64,000 nucleotides of DNA, from positions 2,108,001 to 2,172,000 of the forward strand of contig NZ_AP028461.1 in the NCBI RefSeq assembly GCF_033097365.1, written 5' to 3'. How positions within the stretch are numbered: the stretch's first letter is position 1; each line of letters begins with the position of its first letter. Both the position numbers and the translations under genes were made by a program. The notes beneath the pieces were generated by a model, which did no database searches, was not told where the DNA came from, and saw nothing but the letters and a program-made list of their open reading frames with translations. Shown one piece after another: positions 58,198-64,000 of the stretch. This DNA is from Actinoplanes sichuanensis (GTDB taxonomy: Bacteria > Actinomycetota > Actinomycetes > Mycobacteriales > Micromonosporaceae).

Positions 58198-60879
58198 ATG
58201 GCCACGATGACCGAGCCGCCGAACGCCGCGGAGGCACCCGCGTTCCATGTGCTGTCCGTCCCTGAGGCGCTCGAGGCCGAACAGGTCGACAGGCATCGCG
58301 GCCTCAGCGAAGACGAGGTCGTGAAACGCCGGGAGAAGTTCGGCCCGAACCGGTTCGCCGAGGCGAAGAAGGAGCCCTGGTGGCGGTCCTTCGTCCGGCA
58401 GTACGCCGACCCGATGCAGATCGTGCTGCTGGCCGCCGGTATCGGCAGCCTCTACCCGTTGAAGCAGTACGGCACCGGCATCCTGCTGATCGCGCTGACG
58501 CTGTTGAACGCCGCCCTGGGCCTGCACCAGGAGGGCAAGGCGGCCGCCGCGATCGACGCACTGCAGAAGATGATGATCATCAAGGCGCGGGTACGTCGGG
58601 ACGGCACCCTGATCGAGATCCCGGCCGAGGAACTGGTGCCGGGTGACGTCGTCTCGATGGAGGCCGGTGACGTGGTTCCGGCCGACGGCCGGCTGCTGCG
58701 CGCGGCGACCCTGGAGATCGACGAGTCGGCGCTGACCGGCGAGAGCCTGCCGGTGTCCAAGGACATCGCGGCGGTGGCGTCGGCCGACACCGCGCTGGGT
58801 GACCGCTCCGACATGGCGTACATGAACACCAACGTGACCCGCGGCGCGGGGGAGTTGCTGGTCACCGCGACCGGTATGAACACCGAGGTGGGCCGGATCT
58901 CCGGCATGCTGCAGACCGAGAAGGACGCGGACACCCCGCTGACCCGCCAGCTCAGCAAGCTCACCAACCAGATCCTGGTGATCGCCGGGATCGCGCTGCT
59001 CGCCTCGGTGATCATCAACCTGGCCCGCGGCAACGAGTTCGGTGTGGTGTTCACCGCGGCCGTCGCGTTCGCGGTGTCGGCGATCCCGACCGGCCTGCCC
59101 GCCGTGGTGACCACGATCCTGTCGCTCGGCACCCAGATGCTGGCGAAGTCGAACGCGATCGTGAAACGGCTGCGCTCGACCGAGACCCTCGGCTCCACGT
59201 CGGCGATCAACTCCGACAAGACCGGCACGCTGACGCTGAACCAGATGACCGCGGTGGAGTTGGTGATCCCGGGCCGGCGGTACACGGTCTCCGGCGGCGG
59301 CTACTCGACCGACGGTGTGATCAAGAAGGTGGCCGGGGACCCGGACGTGTCCCTGGAGGAGTACCTGCTGCCGATGATCCTCTGCTCGGACGCGGTGGTC
59401 CGGGACGGCGACATGATCGGTGACCCGACCGAGGGCGCCCTGGTGGTGCTCGCCGAGAAGGGCGGGCTGGACTCCGAGGCGACCCGGGAGCGGTTCCCAC
59501 GGCTGGCCGAGCTGCCGTTCGACGCTGCGTACAAGCTGATGGCGACGTTCCACCGGATGACGACCGAAGACGGCCGCGAGGTGGTCCGCTGCTTCGTCAA
59601 GGGTGCCCCGGACCAGCTGCTGGCCCGGTGCGAGGTGGCCGACGAGGACGCGGTGAAGTACCTGGCCGAGAACACCCGGCTCGCCCAGCAGGGCCTGCGG
59701 GTGCTGGCCACCGCCCGGAAGGACTTCGACCCGGACGACTTCGACCCGGGCGCAGATCTGCTGCCGCTGCTGGCCGGGCTGGAGCCGATGGCTCTGGTCG
59801 GGATCGTCGACCCGCCCCGCCCGCAGGCGTTGACCGCGATCAAGGAGGCGCACTCCGCGGGCATCGAGGTCCGCATGATCACCGGCGACCACGCGGTGAC
59901 CGCGGCGGCCATCGCCGGCAAGCTCGGCATCCGTGGCCGGGCCATCACCGGGGCCGAGTTCGGCGCGATGAGCGACGAGGAGGCGGACCGGGAGATCGAC
60001 GGCATCGGCGTGATCGCCCGGGTCACCCCGGAGCACAAGGTACGCCTGGTCGAGGTGCTCAAACGCAAGGGCCACATCGTCGCGATGACCGGCGACGGGG
60101 TGAACGACGCGCCCGCCCTGAAGAAGGCGGACATCGGCATCGCGATGGGGATCACCGGCACCGAGGTCAGCAAAGAGGCCGCCGCGATGATCCTCACCGA
60201 CGACGACTTCGCCACCATCGTGAAGGCTGTCGAGCTGGGCCGGGGTCTCTATGCGAACCTGAAGAAGTACATCTTCTTCCAGATGGGCGTGCTGGTCGGC
60301 ATGATCATCACGTTCCTCGGGTCGAGCATCTTCAACATCGCCGCCGGTGTGCCGTTCCTGCCGCTGCAGAGCCTCTGGCTGAACTTCACCACCCAGGTGT
60401 TCCAGTCCGTCGGCATCGGCTACGGCAAGGCCGAGCCGGACATCATGTCGCACAAGCCGCGCAGGTCCGACGAGCCGCTGCTGACCCGGGGCGCTCTGGG
60501 CTGGCTGGGCTTCCTCGGCCTGGTGATGGGTGTGCTCTCGCTCCTGGTGATCTGGTGGGCCGACGGGACCTACGACCTGGACACCAGCCGGACCATGGGC
60601 CTGACCGCCTTCTCCATCGCCAACCTGGCCTTCTCGCTGACCGTGCGCAGCGACATCCGTTCGGTGTTCAGCCTGGAGACCTTCGGTGACAAGCGGTTCC
60701 TGATCACCACCGGGATGTCGGCGGCCGCGATCGTGCTGGCCACCGAGTTCGGGCTGTTCCAGAAGCTGCTGGCGACGGTCAGCCTGGACCTCGGCCAGTG
60801 GCTGATCTGCCTGGTCGCCGGCACGCTCGTGGTGGTGCCGACGGAAATCCGCAAGATGGTGATCCGGAGGCGGCGATGA
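58198..60879 (+). CDS. P-type cation-transporting ATPase (P2-like) with altered ion-site residues
   Basis: 894 residues from ATG 58198; AAGGAG is 5 nt upstream. The catalytic core is intact: TGES in the actuator domain, phosphorylated Asp340 in DKTGTLTLNQM, MITGDHAVTA, and MTGDGVNDAPALKKADIGIA. The N-terminal cation-ATPase domain (about 10-80) precedes helices M1-M2. M4 reads IPTGLPAVVT, with Thr298 where SERCA-type pumps have a cation-binding Glu (PEGLPA). M6 reads LNFTTQVFQSVG, with Gln733 in place of the conserved Asp of TDG. M5 also lacks the usual Asn/Glu pair. The chemistry should still run, but the transported ion is not the usual Ca2+/Na+ type, or transport is lost. The next gene overlaps by 4 nt. 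Confidence 0.9.
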   Translation: MATMTEPPNAAEAPAFHVLSVPEALEAEQVDRHRGLSEDEVVKRREKFGPNRFAEAKKEPWWRSFVRQYADPMQIVLLAAGIGSLYPLKQYGTGILLIALTLLNAALGLHQEGKAAAAIDALQKMMIIKARVRRDGTLIEIPAEELVPGDVVSMEAGDVVPADGRLLRAATLEIDESALTGESLPVSKDIAAVASADTALGDRSDMAYMNTNVTRGAGELLVTATGMNTEVGRISGMLQTEKDADTPLTRQLSKLTNQILVIAGIALLASVIINLARGNEFGVVFTAAVAFAVSAIPTGLPAVVTTILSLGTQMLAKSNAIVKRLRSTETLGSTSAINSDKTGTLTLNQMTAVELVIPGRRYTVSGGGYSTDGVIKKVAGDPDVSLEEYLLPMILCSDAVVRDGDMIGDPTEGALVVLAEKGGLDSEATRERFPRLAELPFDAAYKLMATFHRMTTEDGREVVRCFVKGAPDQLLARCEVADEDAVKYLAENTRLAQQGLRVLATARKDFDPDDFDPGADLLPLLAGLEPMALVGIVDPPRPQALTAIKEAHSAGIEVRMITGDHAVTAAAIAGKLGIRGRAITGAEFGAMSDEEADREIDGIGVIARVTPEHKVRLVEVLKRKGHIVAMTGDGVNDAPALKKADIGIAMGITGTEVSKEAAAMILTDDDFATIVKAVELGRGLYANLKKYIFFQMGVLVGMIITFLGSSIFNIAAGVPFLPLQSLWLNFTTQVFQSVGIGYGKAEPDIMSHKPRRSDEPLLTRGALGWLGFLGLVMGVLSLLVIWWADGTYDLDTSRTMGLTAFSIANLAFSLTVRSDIRSVFSLETFGDKRFLITTGMSAAAIVLATEFGLFQKLLATVSLDLGQWLICLVAGTLVVVPTEIRKMVIRRRR

Positions 60880-61250
60880 GAATCCCCGGCCTGCTGCAGT
60901 GGGGCGATGTGGCGATCGGCGCGATCTCCCGTGCCGCCGAGACGCTGGCCGACCAGAAGGAACTGGCCGAGCGCGGGGCCGCCAGCCGGACCCGTCTGAT
61001 GGACTCGCTGATCACCGCGATCGCCACCTCACCGATCGTCGAGCGGGTCGTCGAGATCCAGCTCGACCGAGTGCTACAGCTGCTGGAACGCGAACCGGAG
61101 CGGATCCGCGCCCTGGTTCGCGGCCAGCGCGACAACATGGTCGGCGAGGTCGTCGGCCGGGTCCGCGCCGGAGCGGCCGCCGGGGACGACGCGGTGGACC
61201 GTCTGACCCTGCGCTGGACCCGGAACGGGAACACCGAGACGGCGCCATGA
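60876..61250 (+). CDS. Small helical protein coupled to the P-type ATPase
   Basis: 124 residues from ATG 60876 (ATGA overlap; GGAGG upstream). It is all-helical: WGDVAIGAISRAAETLADQK, then LMDSLITAIATSPIVERVVE, and LDRVLQLLEREPERIRALVR. It ends with a basic domain DAVDRLTLRWTRNGN. There are no membrane helices. The middle resembles the N-terminal helical part seen ahead of RDD domains in some actinobacterial proteins, and the next gene is an RDD protein, so the two may be a split version. Function unknown. Confidence 0.75.
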   Translation: MRIPGLLQWGDVAIGAISRAAETLADQKELAERGAASRTRLMDSLITAIATSPIVERVVEIQLDRVLQLLEREPERIRALVRGQRDNMVGEVVGRVRAGAAAGDDAVDRLTLRWTRNGNTETAP

Positions 61251-61750
61251 ACCCGTACGCCGGGCTGGTCAGCCGGTTGGCGGCGTACGTGCTGGACGCA
61301 CTGATCGTGTCCGTGATGGCCGGGGTGGCGACGCTGACCTTCGCGCTCGTCGCCTCGGTCCTCGGCAGCGAGGGCCGGGAGCTGGCCAAGATCGTGCTCT
61401 CGACCTATGTGGTGTTCCTGCCGACCCTCATGGCGCTGTACTGCTCGGGGTTCTGGATCCTGGCCGGGCGCACCCCGGGGCAGTTGGTGTTCGGGCTGCG
61501 GGTGGTGAACCGGGACGGCCGGTCGCCACGACTGGTCGCCGGACTCGTCCGCGGGCTGCTGCTGGCGTACCTGCCGATCCTGGCCTTGTGGTTGTTGTTC
61601 GACCGTAGGCATCAGGGCCTGCACGACAAGCTGGCCCGAACCACCGTCGTCCGGAGCTCACCCCGCGAGGATGAGGCCTCCGGAACCTCCCCTATCGCAC
61701 CTTCGAGTGGTGCTGACCATGGGAGTCGAGGAAGAGTTCCTACTACTTGA
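61247..61750 (+). CDS. RDD-family membrane protein
   Basis: 167 residues; ATGA overlap at 61247. Three hydrophobic helices (about 8-40, 50-77, 94-118) carry the RDD features: SRLAAYVLDALIVSVMAGVA with the R-x(6)-D pattern, GRTPGQLVFGLRVVNRDGR, and FDRRHQGLHDKLARTTVV. These proteins are implicated in ion or osmolyte exchange in a few cases. The last 25 residues (GTSPIAPSSGADHGSRGRV) overlap the start region of the next gene and are probably disordered. Confidence 0.85.
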   Translation: MNPYAGLVSRLAAYVLDALIVSVMAGVATLTFALVASVLGSEGRELAKIVLSTYVVFLPTLMALYCSGFWILAGRTPGQLVFGLRVVNRDGRSPRLVAGLVRGLLLAYLPILALWLLFDRRHQGLHDKLARTTVVRSSPREDEASGTSPIAPSSGADHGSRGRVPTT

Positions 61751-62747
61751 CCCGGACGGGGCGGTCGCGCCGGCCGCCCCGGACGTGATGCGCCGGATCG
61801 ACGACGACCGAATCAAACCCGAGTACATGGCCTACCAGCTGGAGACGGCCACGTCCGTCTGCACCGGGCTGGACGAACTGCGCCGGGAATCGACCCGGTT
61901 GCGCCTGACCGCCGCCGAAGCCGCTGAGGCCGCCGGGGTCTACCTGGTCGCGAGCGGGGCGCCGCCGTTCCGCTCCGGGCCGCTGGACGCGCTCACCGGC
62001 GAGGACCGCTACCACCGGCTCGCCGAACGGTTCCCGAAGGCGTCCGCGGCCGGCGGCACCTGCGGCTGTCACGTGCACATCGGCATCCCGGACCGGGAGT
62101 TGGCCACCGCGGTGCTGTCCCGGATCCGGCCGTGGCTGCCCGCCCTGCTCTCACTCACCGTGAACTCGCCGGTGGCCCGGGCCGGTGACACCGGCTGGGA
62201 CAGTGTCCGCTATCGGGAGCAGCTGCACTGGCCGACCTTCCGGCCGCCGGCCGTCTGGCCCAGCGCCGAACGCTACGACCAGGAGGTCAGGTCACTGGTC
62301 GCCGCGGGCACGGCGGTCGACGCGTCGGGCGTCTACTTCCTGGCCCGGCTGTCGGCGCGTTATCCGACGATCGAGGTACGGGTCGCCGACACCGGTCTGA
62401 GCGTGGACGACACGGTGCTGTTCGCCGGGATCACCCGCGCGTTGGTGGCCACCCTGATCGAGGACATCCGCCGTCGGGAGAAGCTGGTCCCGGCTCCGGG
62501 GCAGGTGGTCAGCCAGGAGTTGTTGGCGGTCGCGCGCGGCCGGGCCGGTCAGACCGCCCGACTGCTCACCAAGATCACCCCACAGCTGGACGCGGCCGGC
62601 GACACCGGGGAGGTCTACGCCGGGATCGAGCGGCTGCGGCGGGAGGGGACAGGCGCGCGACGTCAGCGCCACCTCTGGCAGAAATATGGTCCGACCAGCG
62701 GATTCGTCGGAGCACTGGCCGCCGAGACGGTCCCGGCCCGGATCTGA
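61719..62747 (+). CDS. Glutamate-cysteine ligase, YbdK type
   Basis: 342 residues from ATG 61719; GTG 61710 is an alternative. Signature MGVEEEFLLLDPDGAVAP opens the protein, with the metal/ATP Glu residues. GGTCGCHVHIGIPDRELA supplies the His cluster, VNSPVARAGDTGWDSVRYRE the substrate pocket, and YPTIEVRVADTGLSVDD the last acidic block. YbdK-type carboxylate-amine ligases show weak glutamate-cysteine ligase activity; in actinomycetes, which use mycothiol, the true substrate is unclear. The start overlaps the RDD gene by 32 nt, tying it to the ATPase operon. Confidence 0.88.
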   Translation: MGVEEEFLLLDPDGAVAPAAPDVMRRIDDDRIKPEYMAYQLETATSVCTGLDELRRESTRLRLTAAEAAEAAGVYLVASGAPPFRSGPLDALTGEDRYHRLAERFPKASAAGGTCGCHVHIGIPDRELATAVLSRIRPWLPALLSLTVNSPVARAGDTGWDSVRYREQLHWPTFRPPAVWPSAERYDQEVRSLVAAGTAVDASGVYFLARLSARYPTIEVRVADTGLSVDDTVLFAGITRALVATLIEDIRRREKLVPAPGQVVSQELLAVARGRAGQTARLLTKITPQLDAAGDTGEVYAGIERLRREGTGARRQRHLWQKYGPTSGFVGALAAETVPARI

Positions 62748-62755
62748 CCCACAAG

Positions 62756-62789
62756 CAAGGGGTCGCAGGTTCAAATCCTGTCAGCCCGA
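62756..62789 (+). other. 3' fragment of a tRNA-Pro gene (attachment-site scar)
   Basis: The run from CAAGGGG to CAGCCCGA contains a complete T arm (GCAGG-TTCAAAT-CCTGT) followed by the 3' acceptor strand CAGCCCG and discriminator A. A 5' partner CGGGCTG, typical of actinobacterial tRNA-Pro, is absent upstream, and the sequence before 62756 is the end of the ligase gene. It is therefore not a full tRNA but the part duplicated when integrases insert into tRNA 3' ends. pSAM2 and related actinomycete elements use tRNA-Pro in this way. Confidence 0.75.
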
Positions 62790-63168
62790 CTACTCGTAAC
62801 CCTGACCAGCGTAAATGCCGGTCAAGGTTCGATGTTTTTCTATGAAGTTTTGATCCGTCCTCCGAAAACTCGTTTGCGGAACGAAGCGATGGATCCACCC
62901 AGGTCGGATGCGGTGATCCAGGCGGGTGAGTGCCATAGCGGTAGCGGGCTCTGGTACGCGCAGCGTGATTGGTTGGGCAGGAAGCAGGCGTACGCCGCCG
63001 CGTTCCTGGCTTGGATCTGGCGTCGTTCGTGACTGATGTCGTGGTTCCCGTCGACGGCGGATGGCCGATCAAAGTCGTCTGTGACCCGTATCTGTGCCGA
63101 TGGACGGTGCGGCGGCCGCGGTCTCGGACCCGCCGCACTACACGCTATGGCCTCGCCTGGTCGTCGGC
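62790..63168. other. Gene-poor stretch after the tRNA fragment
   Basis: 379 bp with no convincing gene. The first 100 bp are visibly AT-richer than the rest of the window (TTTTTCTATGAAGTTTTGAT). A short imperfect hairpin GACCAGC-GTAAAT-GCCGGTC lies at 62804-62823. Small frames here have no protein-like composition. The lower GC and position beside the tRNA scar fit a boundary of foreign DNA. Confidence 0.5.
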
Positions 63169-63894
63169 CTACTCGGAGGCGAGCACCTCGGTCAATAGGG
63201 TCGTCAGCGCTTCTGGTGCGGTGACCATCGCGTTGTGGGCAGCGGACAGCACGCGATAGCCGATACGGGTATCGGCGGCGCTGCGTGCGCGGGCCCGGTC
63301 GAGTAAGTGGGGTTCGAGTGATGAAGGGACGCATTCGACGAACAGGCCGGGATGTGACCAGGCTCGATCGGTCGGGCCGGACGGGTCTTGGTAGGTCTTC
63401 AAGGGCTGTGCGGTCATCCGGGCGTTGGCCCAGGCCCGGTCGGCGGGGTCGGTGATGCCGTAGCGGCCGGCGTCGGCCGGCGGGATGTACCAGCCTTCAC
63501 CGGACTGGTTCGCCAGGGCGATCATCGCGTCGGCGCGTTGCGGCCCGTTCAGGTCGAAGACCGACTCGCCCTCGTGGGGTAGATGGGCGTCGAGTAGTAC
63601 CAGGCTGCGTACCCGGTCGGCGATCTGTTGCATCGCGCCGCAGGCGACCATGCCTCCGTAGCTGTGCGCGACGAGTACCGCGTCGGTGATGTCTTCGTAG
63701 TGGAAGACGGCGGCCAGGTCACGCACATGGGTGTCGAGGCCGATGTGCGGGGTGAGTAGGTGTGCGCGTTCTCCCGACCCGGTCAGGGTGGGTGTGTGCA
63801 CCTCATGGCCGGCTGCGCGGAGCCGGGTGGTGACCCGGCGCCAGCACCAGCCGCCGTGCCGGCCGCCGTGCAGGAGGACGAAGTTCGCCATCAT
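63169..63894 (-). CDS. Alpha/beta hydrolase (esterase, salicylate-esterase/EstC-like)
   Basis: 241 residues. The oxyanion region is FVLLHGGRHGGWCWRRV near the N-terminus, the nucleophile Ser is in the elbow AHSYGGMVACG, and the catalytic His is in LSAAHNAMVTAPEAL. The cap and TPTLTGSGERAHLLTPHIGLDTHVRDL are characteristic of the plant methylesterase/EstC-type subgroup. It should hydrolyse a small ester. ATG 63894 overlaps the stop of the upstream gene (ATGA), so it is the second gene of a minus-strand operon that enters from beyond the window. Confidence 0.88.
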   Translation of the reverse strand: MMANFVLLHGGRHGGWCWRRVTTRLRAAGHEVHTPTLTGSGERAHLLTPHIGLDTHVRDLAAVFHYEDITDAVLVAHSYGGMVACGAMQQIADRVRSLVLLDAHLPHEGESVFDLNGPQRADAMIALANQSGEGWYIPPADAGRYGITDPADRAWANARMTAQPLKTYQDPSGPTDRAWSHPGLFVECVPSSLEPHLLDRARARSAADTRIGYRVLSAAHNAMVTAPEALTTLLTEVLASE

Positions 63895-64000
63895 CGGCTC
63901 CAGTTCTCCGGTGGTCCCGGCCGGTGCGTCAGCCGGCCGTCGGCGGTGAGCCGTTGCAGGTGTGCGTAGGTTTCGCCCAGCGCCGACCGCAGGGATCGGG
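63891..64000 (-). CDS. C-terminal end of an unidentified protein, possibly MBL-fold hydrolase
   Basis: Only the last 35 codons are visible, ending at the TGA 63891-63893. The peptide ends LGETYAHLQRLTADGRL followed by THRPGPPENWSR. The helix A-L-G-E-T-x-A-H-L-x-x-L is common at the C-terminus of metallo-beta-lactamase-fold hydrolases, so that is my tentative call; a winged-helix regulator is an alternative. It is coupled to the alpha/beta hydrolase by ATGA. Confidence 0.4.
   Translation of the reverse strand, partial: RSLRSALGETYAHLQRLTADGRLTHRPGPPENWSR

Noticed and set aside
57610..60453. 947-codon minus-strand frame opposite the P-type ATPase
   Set aside because: His/Arg/Gly-rich shadow. 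All P-type motifs are on the plus strand.
62740..62800. Complete tRNA gene
   Set aside because: Only T arm and acceptor 3' strand exist; the upstream bases are the coding end of the ligase gene and form no D or anticodon arm.

Overview
The window is high-GC, gene-dense actinomycete DNA. Two SAV2177/DUF574-type methyltransferases, a type VII secretion locus, a SigB/SigF/SigG-type sigma factor, a mycothiol-dependent-isomerase-like protein and start codons lying 6-7 nt behind TANNNT boxes all fit a filamentous actinomycete. Micromonosporaceae (Actinoplanes-like) is my guess from gene content; I cannot confirm it from the sequence alone. About 60 genes are supported. No rRNA, CRISPR array or intact tRNA is visible.

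Layout. 1-650: tail of an EAL-domain protein and two small membrane proteins that converge and overlap. 752-6147: two-component system plus a MacB/FtsX-type ABC transporter, one transcription unit. 6240-10190: Tat-exported flavin amine oxidase, DUF574 methyltransferase, and a zinc alcohol dehydrogenase carrying an 84-residue tandem-repeat insert. 10360-12390: a small conserved protein, then a translationally coupled minus-strand pair. The upstream member has two RHIM-like motifs and a proline-rich repeat tail. The downstream member is a two-helix membrane protein with a VQIG motif on its tail. This pair is my best candidate for an undescribed system. 12469-17518: six tightly coupled genes for sugar-nucleotide modification and glycosyl transfer. 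17487-23448: DoxX protein, secreted M1 peptidase, a duplicated-domain exported protein, FGGY kinase, aldo-keto reductase. 23457-24765: an insertion element with 30-bp perfect inverted ends and a decayed TnpB. 24800-33943: second DUF574 methyltransferase, FUSC protein, chorismate mutase, lipoprotein, membrane protein, 4-alpha-glucanotransferase, TPR-GGDEF cyclase, an unknown protein.

34262-43559 is a compact type VII secretion locus: a membrane protein with a LysM-like domain divergent from an operon with a WXG100-like protein, a 1461-residue EccC/EssC-type ATPase with ubiquitin-like and FHA-like N-terminal domains, a second WXG100-like protein, a coiled-coil/hydrophobic putative substrate and two unknown partners. 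No EccB, EccD, EccE or mycosin is present. 43556-50802 holds an M56 peptidase, a small membrane protein-hybrid kinase-sigma factor operon, a zinc-ribbon TetR regulator, an isomerase-like protein and an MFS exporter divergent from a LysR regulator. 51796-56492: aminoglycoside-phosphotransferase-like kinase, then a ribbon-helix-helix protein/DUF4097/DrrAB-type ABC operon, and a MerR regulator. 56703-62747: DUF3800-like protein, then an operon of a DUF6069-like membrane protein, a P2-type ATPase with altered ion-site residues, a small helical protein, an RDD protein and a YbdK-type glutamate-cysteine ligase. A 34-nt 3' piece of tRNA-Pro lies just after it (62756-62789), probably an integration scar. 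The window ends with an alpha/beta hydrolase coupled to a gene that runs off the edge.

Recurring themes are intragenic tandem repeats that keep frame (33, 42, 36 and 12 bp units), ATGA/GTGA stop-start overlaps in most operons, and leaderless-type promoters.
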